This document shows, one piece after another, positions 54,635-63,374 of a DNA stretch of 64,000 bases. Numbering within the stretch: position 1 is the stretch's first letter; each line of letters opens with the position of its first letter. The DNA comes from Pseudomonas sp. UYIF39. Lineage in GTDB: Bacteria > Pseudomonadota > Gammaproteobacteria > Pseudomonadales > Pseudomonadaceae. Under the pieces are notes generated by a model. The model was not told where the DNA came from. It searched no databases and was given only the letters and a program-made list of their open reading frames with translations. The stretch is taken from the NCBI RefSeq assembly GCF_029963765.1, contig NZ_JALBYU010000009.1:186001-250000 (forward strand), written 5' to 3'. The translations under genes were made by a program, and so were the position numbers.

Positions 54635-55726
54635 ATGTTGGACACAATGAAAAAGAGAACGGAATCAGACTTCCTCAAACAGGAACTTAAATCTCGCAGG
54701 GCTTTAATAAACGCGAGACATCCGCGCAAGTTCAGCTTACAAAAACTTGAAAACTCACGACGCAAGGTTCTTGGCCGAACCATCATAACTGCGCCATCGT
54801 CATTTTCGTTGTTTGAGCCCAACTATGACGCGTTTGCCGCCTTCCTGATAAGTCTAGAAAAGGCGACGTCAAAAGGAAGAGTGCTTATTGACTTGCAGCA
54901 TGTTAAGTCCGTAAAGGTCTCGGCACTTTTGGTCCTTTACGCAAATATCGAGCAAACTCAAAAAAAGTTAAAAGACAACAGTATTATTAAAACAACTGGC
55001 GAGTGCTCCAGAGAAGTATCAATGTTCTTTCGAACCTTTGGACTTTGGAATTTAACTGGCGAGTCTAGAATGAGGTCGTTGAGAGCTTATGCAGACTCTA
55101 TGGAAATTTGCACCATGCCACCACAAACTGTGGAACCTGACTATCATAGAAAACAGCTTAAAAAAGTTTTAATTTACGCGCAGCAAGCTGTAGAAAAAGT
55201 CGGGATGCACGAAGGGGCCCTGCTCGCTTATAACGCTGTAACCGAATCAATATCCAACGTATGGCAACATGCTTACGACAACAGTTTTTTTGATGAGCCG
55301 GTGCCGCTTGAACTCCAGAATTGGTGGATCATCGTCCAGCATGTAGGAGATCAGTTCTTCATCGCGATGTATGATATGGGCGCTAGTATTCCTACAACCA
55401 TTAGCACCAAGCCATGGGCACATGAACTTATTGAAACAATTTCAAAGTACCTTGATATCAAAGTGCTTTCATCGGGCGACGCTAAAAGCATTAAGGCTGC
55501 TGTTGACTACGGGCGCTCGCGATTCAAGCGTGACAACCGAGGCAAAGGCCTGACTGAAGCAAAAGACTTTGTCCAAAAAAACCCCAAAGGGTCGATGTTA
55601 ATTTACAGCGGACTAGGGCATTATGAGTACAAAACTGAGGGTGACAAGGAGATCCTTGAAACCTTAGGATCTTATTTTAAAGGGACCCTTATTCAGTGGA
55701 ACTTAATGCTGGAGAAGAAAAAATGA
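54635..55726 (+). CDS. GHKL-type ATPase with STAS-like N-terminal domain (cassette gene A)
   Basis: A 363-residue low-GC protein. Residues 45-140 look like a STAS fold (FSLFEPNYDAFAAFLISL, VLIDLQHVKSVKVSALLVLY). Residues 170-358 carry GHKL ATPase signatures: N-box AVTESISNVWQHAY (Glu204, Asn208, His212), G1 box YDMGASIP (Asp247) and glycine box RGKGLTEA (303-308), ending FKGTLIQWNL. There is no dimerisation helix or phospho-histidine, so it resembles anti-sigma-type ATPases (SpoIIAB/RsbW-like) rather than sensor kinases. It overlaps the DUF4325 gene by four bases. ATG 54647 is an alternative start. Confidence 0.8.
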   Translation: MLDTMKKRTESDFLKQELKSRRALINARHPRKFSLQKLENSRRKVLGRTIITAPSSFSLFEPNYDAFAAFLISLEKATSKGRVLIDLQHVKSVKVSALLVLYANIEQTQKKLKDNSIIKTTGECSREVSMFFRTFGLWNLTGESRMRSLRAYADSMEICTMPPQTVEPDYHRKQLKKVLIYAQQAVEKVGMHEGALLAYNAVTESISNVWQHAYDNSFFDEPVPLELQNWWIIVQHVGDQFFIAMYDMGASIPTTISTKPWAHELIETISKYLDIKVLSSGDAKSIKAAVDYGRSRFKRDNRGKGLTEAKDFVQKNPKGSMLIYSGLGHYEYKTEGDKEILETLGSYFKGTLIQWNLMLEKKK

Positions 55727-56061
55727 AAGGTGAGAGAACAGTAATTGATGTTGGCAACGACTTCTCTGACATGCCTTTTGGACGTGACGAAAAAGATGGA
55801 GAATCTAACGGCCTTCGTTTTAGAAAAGAATTCTTACTTAAAGAACTCGAAAAGTTTGAATACGTTACAATTGATCTTACCAACACTCTCGGCTGCCCCT
55901 CTTCATTTGCCGACGAAGCGTTTGCCGGGTTAGTTATTTATGAAAATTTCAGTAAAGAAGAAGTGCTTCGTCGCTTGACGTTTATTTCCGAATACGAAAG
56001 CGTGAAGAGCAATATCCTGAAGTACATAAATGAAGCAAAACCAGCAGCGCAAATGAGGTAG
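55723..56061 (+). CDS. DUF4325 STAS-like protein (cassette gene B)
   Basis: A 112-residue protein from ATG 55723, overlapping the ATPase stop (ATGA). The core FRKEFLLKELEKFEYVTIDL, then CPSSFADEAFAGLVIY, matches the DUF4325 STAS-like family, commonly found beside GHKL ATPases. The PSSFADEAFA loop lies where SpoIIAA-type anti-anti-sigma factors are phosphorylated on Ser, so Ser60 or Ser61 is the natural phosphosite candidate (inference). Low GC like its neighbours. Confidence 0.8.
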   Translation: MKGERTVIDVGNDFSDMPFGRDEKDGESNGLRFRKEFLLKELEKFEYVTIDLTNTLGCPSSFADEAFAGLVIYENFSKEEVLRRLTFISEYESVKSNILKYINEAKPAAQMR

Positions 56062-56066
56062 ATCGA

Positions 56067-56603
56067 TTGGACCTCGTGAAATTACTTGCTGAAAGCGGAT
56101 TACTGGCAATCATCGTAATGCTGGCTGGTTGGCTATTCGTTTTCAAGAACTCAAGAGCGCTACACAAGCAATCTGAAATCAACACGATTGCGGCAGGCAT
56201 CGAAAAGACACTGCAAGAGATAGCGGACGAAAACTATAAATTCTGGAAAGATGCAGAAGACGACGACGACGCTCATTTAGCAAAAAGCAAGCTGTTCAGC
56301 TCTTACATAGAACACCGCTGCAATATAATCGAACGAAAAATCGGTATAATTTACGGCAAATGCTGCAACAGCTTAAATCCTGCAGTGGAAAAAATGCAGT
56401 TCACTGAGACTTGCATCAGCCTTATTGCCAAAATTCGTGACAAGTCAACCATTGACTCTGAGAAGCTAAAATTAGTTAAAGACAAGTACACAAGAATCAG
56501 TGCAATCAACAATCTGACTTTGAAGCTTTCCAACGAAATTCATAAGCTCATACTTACTAGATACCAGCCCATCAATGAATGGAAATGGCCGGAGAATTAC
56601 TAG
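56067..56603 (+). CDS. Membrane-anchored helical protein (cassette gene C)
   Basis: A 178-residue protein starting at TTG 56067, five bases after the DUF4325 stop, with GAGGTAG at the right distance. GTG 56076 is an alternative, and no ATG precedes the membrane helix. One N-terminal membrane helix (about residues 10-27, GLLAIIVMLAGWLFVF) is followed by a charged, helical cytosolic region (EIADENYKFWKDAEDDDDAH...). It is not recognised; its position as third gene suggests an effector or membrane target of the ATPase/STAS pair. Confidence 0.7.
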   Translation: MDLVKLLAESGLLAIIVMLAGWLFVFKNSRALHKQSEINTIAAGIEKTLQEIADENYKFWKDAEDDDDAHLAKSKLFSSYIEHRCNIIERKIGIIYGKCCNSLNPAVEKMQFTETCISLIAKIRDKSTIDSEKLKLVKDKYTRISAINNLTLKLSNEIHKLILTRYQPINEWKWPENY

Positions 56604-56625
56604 TAAGGAACAAATGCCGTGGAAT

Positions 56626-56649
56626 CGCAGGCTTGTGGTCCAGCCTGCG
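56626..56649. terminator. Perfect hairpin between the cassette and the convergent portal gene
   Basis: CGCAGGCT and AGCCTGCG pair perfectly around an eight-base loop, 22 bases after the cassette and 14 before the portal stop. There is no T-run on either side. Confidence 0.5.
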
Positions 56650-56663
56650 TGATCGATGCAGCC

Positions 56664-57713
56664 TTATTCGATCGATTCAAACACCCTGAACCGAATCACT
56701 TCCTCTCCCAGCCACTCATTGACCTGCTGCAGGCGCGCCTGGATCGGCTCAAGCTCGTTCATTGCCCAGATCTGCGCGGCCTCTTTGATCGAGCCGAAGC
56801 CGCCGGCGTTTTGCGGAACGATGCCCATCAGCTGAGGGGGAATCCGCAGCGCCGCGAGCATGTCGTCGCGGCTGATGTTCTTGATCGAGCCGAACTCATC
56901 CTTCGCCGCCACCTCGCTGACCGGGATCAGTTGGATGCCATCCTTCTTGCCGCCGGGGGCATACATGAACAGGTTCCGGAAGTTGCCCGGCCCTTTGGCT
57001 GACTTCAACGCAGACCGGAGCGCGGAAACGTCCGTCTCGTTCTGCGCGGTGTCGGTCATGTACATGATGAAACCGGCGTGGCTGCCGTTGTTGTAGTACT
57101 TGCGCCGGAACAAGGTGGCGGACTCATTGAGCAGCGCGCTTTGCAGCGCCGGCAGCCACTCCGGAAGGCCGTAGATTTCCTGGTTGATGTCAGCCTCGCG
57201 CTGGTGGTAAACGGTCCCACGCTTGAACTCGTACTCATCTCGCCAGCCGCGCACCTGGTAATAGGTTTCGAGGTCCGCGCCGCGTCGCATGTACTTGCCC
57301 AGGGCGGGCTGCAGGCCCAGCGTGCTGCGCAGCATGTTTTCGCGCTTTTCCAGATAGCCGTTGCCGCACCAGAGGAAGTCCAGAGCGAATTGCTCGAACG
57401 TCTGCCGCGACAGCAACTTGTGGGGAATGAAGGTGCGGGCCAGCATGTTGCGTTTGAAATTCAGGCCCGATTGCAAAAATACGCTGGCTCGAGAGGACTT
57501 GGCCAACCCATCGAGGGACATCGGCGGTTCATACCACCGGCCGTTCAGCCAGCACTCCAAGTAGTCGAGGATCCCCCGCTCGTCGAGCACCGGCGTGGGA
57601 TCTCCGAAGGTGAAGGCTTCCATCTTGCCGCCTGTTGCCGGCAGCACCTGTCCCTCGGCCGCAGCCGGGGCTGAAGTGGACGATTGCGTGGTTTCGCTGC
57701 GGCTGTTGCTCAT
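56664..57713 (-). CDS. Phage portal protein (P2 gpQ family)
   Basis: A 349-residue portal of the P2 Q/PBSX family. It has FIPHKLLSRQTFEQFALDFL, the central NGYLEKRENMLRSTLGL and the C-terminal RIPPQLMGIVPQNAGGFGSI. It forms the dodecameric ring through which DNA enters the capsid. The ATG shares one base with the terminase stop (TGATG). The N-terminal 30 residues are Ser/Thr/Ala-rich and variable. Confidence 0.94.
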   Translation of the reverse strand: MSNSRSETTQSSTSAPAAAEGQVLPATGGKMEAFTFGDPTPVLDERGILDYLECWLNGRWYEPPMSLDGLAKSSRASVFLQSGLNFKRNMLARTFIPHKLLSRQTFEQFALDFLWCGNGYLEKRENMLRSTLGLQPALGKYMRRGADLETYYQVRGWRDEYEFKRGTVYHQREADINQEIYGLPEWLPALQSALLNESATLFRRKYYNNGSHAGFIMYMTDTAQNETDVSALRSALKSAKGPGNFRNLFMYAPGGKKDGIQLIPVSEVAAKDEFGSIKNISRDDMLAALRIPPQLMGIVPQNAGGFGSIKEAAQIWAMNELEPIQARLQQVNEWLGEEVIRFRVFESIE

Positions 57714-59473
57714 CAGTAAATCTCCATGAAGCCGGTATTCGTTGAGGTTTGGCCCTCAAGCGGTTCGTTCTGTAATGCGTGGAAAAGCGCCCATGCGAGA
57801 TCCGCGTGTCCGGTCTCGTCGGTGCGGCCTGCCGTGTAAGTGAACTGCCGGCCGCTGGCCGTGATGGTTTTGCGAATCGCCATGAGCGACTGGGCCATGT
57901 CGATCCAGCCGGCGTCGAACTCCAGGCGTCCTTTGTGAATAACGTCGTAGGCCTTGAGCACCAAGCGCGTCTTGACCTCGGGGGAATAGCTGAAGGTCGT
58001 CACGTTGGGGAAAAATTGGCGCACAAGCTGGGCCACGCCAGAGCCCATACCAGTGATGTCGATTCCGATGTATGTCACCCAGTAGCGCATCGTGACCAGG
58101 CGGATCGCCTCGGCCTGGGCGGCGAAGTCCATACCGCGGAACTGATGGCGCTCGAGCACGCGGAATTTCCCACCTGGAACAGTTGGCGGGGCCACGACCA
58201 CCAGGCCGGAGCTGTCACCGGTTTCCGCCGGGTCGTAGCCAATCCACACCTGCCTATCGGCAAACGGCCGCGCGGCGAAAGGCTTGTAGTCCTCGGACCA
58301 CTCGACCCAACTGTCGACCATGCAGGGCTGCAGGACGTTGAGCGGGAAGATGCTCGCCCCGTCGTCGACGAACTGGCACATGAGCAGGTTCGCGAAGGCG
58401 TCCGCGTTGTACTCGAGGCGCAGCTCTTCCAGGTCGAACAGATCACAGCCGCGCTGCTCGGCATCCAGGATGGTGACGATCTGGCGCCAGATCCGGTCCT
58501 CGCACAGCCGGCCCTGCTGCAGCGCATCGTGCGAAACGTCGAGTTTCAGCCGCTGGGCAACAGGCTTGCCCTTGTTGAAGCGCTCGCCGGTCCAGAACGT
58601 GTAGGCCTCATGCGCCATGCTCGATGGTGTCGAGAAGTAGGTGCGGCGGTATTGTTTCTGCATCGCCATGCCGCTGGCGACCTTGTTCAACTCGTTGAAC
58701 TTGAAGGTCCAAAAGAATTCGTCGAAGTAGAAATTACCGTGGTAACCCTGAGCGGTTCGGGCGTTGGTACCGAGGAAATGCAGCTCGGCGCCGTTGGCCA
58801 GGATGATCGGGTCACCGGTGAGCTCTACGCCGCAAACCTCGCGGGCGAAGCCTTGTATGTATGCCTTGAAAATGTGCGCCTGGTTCTTCGACGCTGACAG
58901 GAATATCTGATTGCGTCCGGTGACCAGGGCATCAATGAACGCTTCCCGGGCAAAGTAGTAGGTGGCACCGATTTGCCGGCTTTTCAGGATTGCCCTGGTG
59001 CGCTGATTGCTCGCCCGGTACCAGTCCAACTGATAGCCAAAGCAGCCGTCTTTGAACGCCTCGGTCAACTGCTCGATTTGCTCTTCGCTGAACTCGTTGC
59101 GAGCCGCTTTCTTCTTTGGACCTTCGTTGCGTTTGGCCAGATTGGGGTTCAGATCCGTGTCGGTACCGCCGGCCTTGTAACGCTCGATCCGAGCCTGACG
59201 TTCCAGCTGACGGTGCAGCAGGTCAATTTCCTTGAAATCACCACCGGTCTTGCCATCCTTGAGGATCAACTGCACCAGGCGCGCTTCCAACGCACCACCG
59301 ATGCGCTCGACGTTATCGGCCCGATCCCATTCGTCACGCGTTTTCCACGCGTGAACGGTCTTTTCCTTTTCATCCAGCATTTCGGCGATCGCACAGACCC
59401 GCAGGCCGGTCCAGTAGAGGAACTTGGCCTGACGGCGGTTATCGCGGATTGGAGTGGCGTCGGTTGTCGTCAT
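57713..59473 (-). CDS. Phage terminase large (ATPase) subunit (P2 gpP family)
   Basis: A 586-residue packaging ATPase/nuclease. The N-terminus (RRQAKFLYWTGLRVCAIAEM) looks like a terminase helix-turn-helix. The ATPase A motif is the degenerate KSRQIGATYYFA and the B motif is FYFDEFFWTF. The C-terminal nuclease has GYDPAETGDSSGLVVV and GIDITGMGSG. Full length. It is transcribed with Q and divergent from the capsid operon, as in P2. Confidence 0.95.
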   Translation of the reverse strand: MTTTDATPIRDNRRQAKFLYWTGLRVCAIAEMLDEKEKTVHAWKTRDEWDRADNVERIGGALEARLVQLILKDGKTGGDFKEIDLLHRQLERQARIERYKAGGTDTDLNPNLAKRNEGPKKKAARNEFSEEQIEQLTEAFKDGCFGYQLDWYRASNQRTRAILKSRQIGATYYFAREAFIDALVTGRNQIFLSASKNQAHIFKAYIQGFAREVCGVELTGDPIILANGAELHFLGTNARTAQGYHGNFYFDEFFWTFKFNELNKVASGMAMQKQYRRTYFSTPSSMAHEAYTFWTGERFNKGKPVAQRLKLDVSHDALQQGRLCEDRIWRQIVTILDAEQRGCDLFDLEELRLEYNADAFANLLMCQFVDDGASIFPLNVLQPCMVDSWVEWSEDYKPFAARPFADRQVWIGYDPAETGDSSGLVVVAPPTVPGGKFRVLERHQFRGMDFAAQAEAIRLVTMRYWVTYIGIDITGMGSGVAQLVRQFFPNVTTFSYSPEVKTRLVLKAYDVIHKGRLEFDAGWIDMAQSLMAIRKTITASGRQFTYTAGRTDETGHADLAWALFHALQNEPLEGQTSTNTGFMEIY

Positions 59474-59521
59474 GGCGGCGATGCTGACGCCTCGCGCGCG
59501 TGAAGGCGTAGCGATGTGCCA

Positions 59522-59540
59522 TGTAGCGCCCGGACCTACA
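59522..59540. promoter_or_regulatory. Candidate late-gene activator dyad between P and O
   Basis: TGTAG-N9-CTACA lies in the divergent P/O gap. It resembles the TGT/ACA dyad used by Ogr/Delta activators of P2-type late promoters, but the spacing is one base longer (13 instead of 12 between TGT and ACA). Candidate only. Confidence 0.4.
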
Positions 59541-59629
59541 ACTGGCGCTGATTGCCCGTAACGACGCTACTGCCGACGATGCACCTCAACGCAACTGCAC
59601 CCAGCAGCACCGCTTTGAGGACTCGCTCA

Positions 59630-60472
59630 ATGAAAAAGAAGTTTCGCTCCAAATGGTTCCGCGTCGCCGTCGAAGGTGCGACCACTGACGGTCGTCAAAT
59701 CGAGCGCCAGTGGCTGGTCGATGCCGCTGAAACCTACAACCCGAACACCTACGCCGCTCGCGTCTGGGTGGAACACTACCGCAGCGTCCTGCCCGACAGC
59801 CCGTTCCGTGCTTATGGCGATGTGCTGGCCGCGAAGACTGAAGAAGTCGACGTCAATGGCGTTAAGAAGCTGGCTCTGTTCGTTCAGATCGAGCCGACCG
59901 CCGACCTGATCGCCATGAACAAGGCGCGCCAGAAGCTGTACACCAGTATCGAGATTTCGCCGAAATTCGCTGATACCGGCCGCGCTTACCTTGACGGGTT
60001 GGCTGTCACCGATTCACCGGCGAGCCTGGGCACCGAAATGCTCACCTTCAGCGCGCAGAACCCTGATGCCTCGCCGCTGAAGGCCCGAAAAAGCAAACCG
60101 GACAACTTGTTTTCGGAGCTGGTCGAAGCGCAGTTGGAGTTTGACGAAGTCGTCGAAACCCCGAGCGTGATCGACGGCCTGTTCTCCCGCGTTTCCGATT
60201 TGCTCGGCCGGAGCAAAGCCAAGGCCAACAAGGACGACGCTCAGTTTTCCGAATTGAACGACGCCGTCGAGGCTCTGGCAGGTCACGCCGCCGATCAGGC
60301 CAAAGTCGTCGCCTCAGCCGATGAAGCGCTGAAGTCTCTCCAAGGCAAACACGAAAAGCTGACCACCGACTTCGCGGACCTGATCAAGCGCCTGGGCGAA
60401 ACCCAGGACCACAGCCAAACCAACCGCCCAGCCGCGACCGGCGGCGACGGCGCTGCGCTGACCGCCTACTGA
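59630..60472 (+). CDS. Capsid scaffolding protein/protease (P2 gpO family)
   Basis: A 280-residue serine protease and scaffold. The protease half contains VEHYRSVLPDSPFRAYGDVL, KLYTSIEISPKFADTGRAYL and AVTDSPASLGTEML (candidate catalytic Ser/His/Asp region). A helical scaffold half follows (ALAGHAADQAKVVASADEAL). ATG 59630 (MKKKFRSKWFRVAVEG) is the natural start; the longer open frame is not coding. First gene of the O-N-M-L-X unit. Confidence 0.93.
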   Translation: MKKKFRSKWFRVAVEGATTDGRQIERQWLVDAAETYNPNTYAARVWVEHYRSVLPDSPFRAYGDVLAAKTEEVDVNGVKKLALFVQIEPTADLIAMNKARQKLYTSIEISPKFADTGRAYLDGLAVTDSPASLGTEMLTFSAQNPDASPLKARKSKPDNLFSELVEAQLEFDEVVETPSVIDGLFSRVSDLLGRSKAKANKDDAQFSELNDAVEALAGHAADQAKVVASADEALKSLQGKHEKLTTDFADLIKRLGETQDHSQTNRPAATGGDGAALTAY

Positions 60473-60508
60473 TCAAGTCGGCCCTTACAAGCTCCCCAGG
60501 AGAACACC

Positions 60509-61513
60509 ATGCGTAACGAAACACGGCTTGCCTTCAACGGCTTCACCAAACAGGTTGCATCGATCAACGCCGTCGGGTCAGTGGCGGAGAAATTCACCGT
60601 CACCCCTTCTGTTCAGCAGAAGCTGGAAACGGCTATTCAGGAATCCAACGCCTTCCTGAAAAAAATCAACGTGCTGGGCGTCGACGAAAAAGACGGCGAG
60701 GCCATTGTTCTGGGCGTCGGCTCGACGATTGCCGGCCGCACCGACACCAGCCTGGCCGCACGCAACCCTCGCGGCGTCAGCTCGCTCAAGAACGACACGT
60801 ACAGCTGCAAAAAGACCGACTTCGACACCGCGATTCCTTATGCGCTGCTGGATGCCTGGGCAAAATTCCCCGATTTCCAGGCTCGCCTGTCCGGTGCGAT
60901 CGTTGAGCGCCAGGCGCTTGACCGCATCATGATCGGCTTCAACGGCACCAGCGCTGCGCCTACGACCGATCGGGCCACCCACCCATTGCTGGAAGACGTG
61001 AACGTGGGCTGGCTGGAGAAATACCGCACCAAAGCGCCAGAACGTGTGCTGAGCAGCGGCAAGGTTGCTGGCAAAGTCACCATCGGCCCGACTGGTGACT
61101 ACAAAACCCTCGACGGCCTGGTTTACGACGCCATCCAGCTGCTGGACCCATGGCACCGCAAACGTCCGGACTTGGTCGTACTGGTCGATCGCAACCTGCT
61201 GCACGCGAAGTTCCTGGCCAACATCGAAGGCGCAGCCGACAACGAAAACGAGTTGGCAGCCGCGCGGATCCTCGCTAACGGCACCTTGGGCGGCTTGCCG
61301 ATCGAAGACGCACCGTTCTTCATCGACGGCGGCATCATGATCACCACGCTGAAGAACCTGTCGATCTACTTCCAGATCAGCAGCCGTCGTCGCATGACCA
61401 AGGACGAGCCAGAGCGTGATCGCATCGCCGATTATCAATCGTCGAACGAGGACTACGTGATCGAAGACTTCGGTCTCGGCGCCCTGGTCGAAAACATCGA
61501 AGAGGCCGCGTAA
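60509..61513 (+). CDS. Major capsid protein, P2 family (gpN)
   Basis: A 334-residue HK97-fold capsid protein. The N-terminus FNGFTKQVASINAVGSVAEK precedes the region expected to be removed by the O protease; the downstream part includes TIAGRTDTSLAARNPRG and KTDFDTAIPYALLDAWAK. Length is normal for the P2 family. It follows O by 36 bases with a CCAGGAG site. Confidence 0.95.
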   Translation: MRNETRLAFNGFTKQVASINAVGSVAEKFTVTPSVQQKLETAIQESNAFLKKINVLGVDEKDGEAIVLGVGSTIAGRTDTSLAARNPRGVSSLKNDTYSCKKTDFDTAIPYALLDAWAKFPDFQARLSGAIVERQALDRIMIGFNGTSAAPTTDRATHPLLEDVNVGWLEKYRTKAPERVLSSGKVAGKVTIGPTGDYKTLDGLVYDAIQLLDPWHRKRPDLVVLVDRNLLHAKFLANIEGAADNENELAAARILANGTLGGLPIEDAPFFIDGGIMITTLKNLSIYFQISSRRRMTKDEPERDRIADYQSSNEDYVIEDFGLGALVENIEEAA

Positions 61514-61515
61514 CA

Positions 61516-62220
61516 ATGGCCCTCTCCCTCGCTCAACGTCACCGGCTGAAGGCGCTTGCCTCGCAGGAGGCTGCTGCCGCTTCGCCCGCCGTTTCGATGG
61601 CGGGCGGGACGGCCTACGAAATGCAGCTGGCCCAGCTGCTGCAGGATCGTCTGCGCCTGAAACAGATCCAGTCGAACGAAGGCAAAGCCGCGCTCAAGTT
61701 GCAGCTTCTGCCGGCTTACGTGCCTTACGTCGACGGTGTTCTGGCGACGGGCAACGGCGCCCAGGACGAAGTACTCACCACCATCATGATCTGGCGTGTA
61801 GATGCCGCCGACTACAACGGCGCGCTCGATATCGCAGCGTATGTGTTGCAGCACAACCTACTGATGCCCGACCGCTTCGAACGTACCACCGGCTGCCTGA
61901 TCGCTGAAGAAGTCGCCGAAGCGGCGTTGAGCTCTCAGAAAACCGGTGGTGGATTCGACCTGGCCATCTTGCATCGGACGATGGAGTTGACCGCCGAGCA
62001 AGACATGCCGGACGAAGCCAGAGCCAAGCTGTATCTGGCTACAGGGCGCGCCACGGTGGCTGGTCTGAGCGCCGATAACCCGGGCCAACCCGGTCAGGTA
62101 ATGGCCGGTATTGAACTGCTGAAACGAGCCATTGAGCTGAACAACAGCTGCGGTGGCAAGAAGGATCTGGAAGGCGCTGAACGCCTCCTGAAAAAGATTG
62201 CTCCCCCACCAGGGAGCTGA
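61516..62220 (+). CDS. Terminase small/endonuclease subunit (P2 gpM family)
   Basis: A 234-residue subunit that recognises and cuts cos in P2-type phages. It has the family start LAQRHRLKALASQEAA, and a central MIWRVDAADYNGALDIAAYV. It starts two bases after the capsid stop. A short GC-rich hairpin (about 62237-62255) follows the stop. Confidence 0.92.
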   Translation: MALSLAQRHRLKALASQEAAAASPAVSMAGGTAYEMQLAQLLQDRLRLKQIQSNEGKAALKLQLLPAYVPYVDGVLATGNGAQDEVLTTIMIWRVDAADYNGALDIAAYVLQHNLLMPDRFERTTGCLIAEEVAEAALSSQKTGGGFDLAILHRTMELTAEQDMPDEARAKLYLATGRATVAGLSADNPGQPGQVMAGIELLKRAIELNNSCGGKKDLEGAERLLKKIAPPPGS

Positions 62221-62320
62221 CTGAGCGTACCCCGCAACCCCGGCGGCCCGGGGGTGAACAGCAGGTTTCTCTCCTTTCCTTGCTGTGACGCCCCGGCCAC
62301 CGCCGACTTAGGGCTGAACC

Positions 62321-62785
62321 ATGAGCGGATTTATTGCCACCGGCAGCACCGATGAACCCTTTGTCATCACCAATGACGGGTTCTGGCCTGACATCGATGT
62401 CGTACACCTGCGATCCGCTATTCGCTTGGATGGCAGCATCACCGACGCACGCATTGAAGTCGTGACCGTCAACGCGTTGATCCAGGTGAACGGCGAACTG
62501 GCCAAGGTGAAGCTGAATCATGTGGAGAACGGATACACCACCATCGCGGCTGTGCCGGCGCTTGAAGTTAATGGCGAAAGCCACTTCATCCACCTTTACC
62601 GCCGTTCGATCTATTGCAGCGTTGGAGCTGAGCTCGCTGAGCGATATCGCAGCTACGACACCAGCGTCGACGGCAACAAGAACGCAGACGAACTGACACC
62701 TTCGGTCGATGAATACCGTCGTGACGCCCGCTTCGCCATTCGCGATCTATTAGGCGTCGGCCATTCCACCGTGGAGCTCATCTGA
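62321..62785 (+). CDS. Head completion/stabilisation protein (P2 gpL family)
   Basis: A 154-residue head-completion protein: the start MSGFIATGSTDEPFVITNDG, the central DIDVVHLRSAIRLDGSITDA and the C-terminal DARFAIRDLLGVGHSTVELI are typical of the family. It shares one base with the next start (TGATG). Confidence 0.92.
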   Translation: MSGFIATGSTDEPFVITNDGFWPDIDVVHLRSAIRLDGSITDARIEVVTVNALIQVNGELAKVKLNHVENGYTTIAAVPALEVNGESHFIHLYRRSIYCSVGAELAERYRSYDTSVDGNKNADELTPSVDEYRRDARFAIRDLLGVGHSTVELI

Positions 62786-62997
62786 TGACGACCTCCGTGT
62801 ATGCCGCTCAGGGCGACACCGTCGACGCCATTTGCTGGCGGGTCTACGGCCGCACTGCCGGCATCACCGAGGCAGTCCTTGAGGCAAACCCGGGGCTATC
62901 AGATTTCGGCACAATCATTCCGCACGGCACGCTGGTAGCGCTCCCGGATATCGCGCCGCAAGCCCCGGAGCTGCAAATGGTGAACCTATGGGATTGA
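62785..62997 (+). CDS. Tail protein X (P2 gpX family)
   Basis: A 70-residue LysM-like tail protein (SVYAAQGDTVDAICWRVYGR, then GTIIPHGTLVALPDIA). It is involved in tail completion in P2-like phages. It is coupled to L by TGATG. Confidence 0.93.
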   Translation: MTTSVYAAQGDTVDAICWRVYGRTAGITEAVLEANPGLSDFGTIIPHGTLVALPDIAPQAPELQMVNLWD

Positions 62998-63059
62998 GTC
63001 ATCCGAAATCGCAAGCACACACACCATTACCTTCAACCTTGGACAGCGGAATCACGCGC

Positions 63060-63374
63060 ATGCCTGACAAACCGGATACATGGGCCTGGTTCGCTGCCTG
63101 GCTCGAACTGAACTGGCCTGCCTTCTACGCAGGCGGGCTCGCCTGCGTGATCGCCGCTCTGCGGATCATTTACGGCGGCGGCACTTGGCGCCGGGTTTTG
63201 CTTGAGGCTCCGCTGTGCGGCGCCCTTGCGCTTGCGGCCAGCCACGGACTCTTTTTGTTGGGCATTCCCGCGACCACCGGCCCTTTCTTCGGTGGAGTGA
63301 TCGGACTGCTGGGCGTTGAGGGAACCCGTGCACTGGCCAAGCAATTCTTCAACCGCAAGGTGGATCAGCTATGA
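63060..63374 (+). CDS. Phage holin
   Basis: A 104-residue holin of the lambda-like family with three hydrophobic helices (FYAGGLACVIAALRIIYG, APLCGALALAASHGLFLL, GPFFGGVIGLLGVE). It should make membrane lesions that let the endolysin reach the wall. ATG 63060 (MPDKPDTWAWFAAWLE) is preferred to an upstream ATG at 62988 that overlaps gene X. It overlaps the lysin by four bases. Confidence 0.88.
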   Translation: MPDKPDTWAWFAAWLELNWPAFYAGGLACVIAALRIIYGGGTWRRVLLEAPLCGALALAASHGLFLLGIPATTGPFFGGVIGLLGVEGTRALAKQFFNRKVDQL

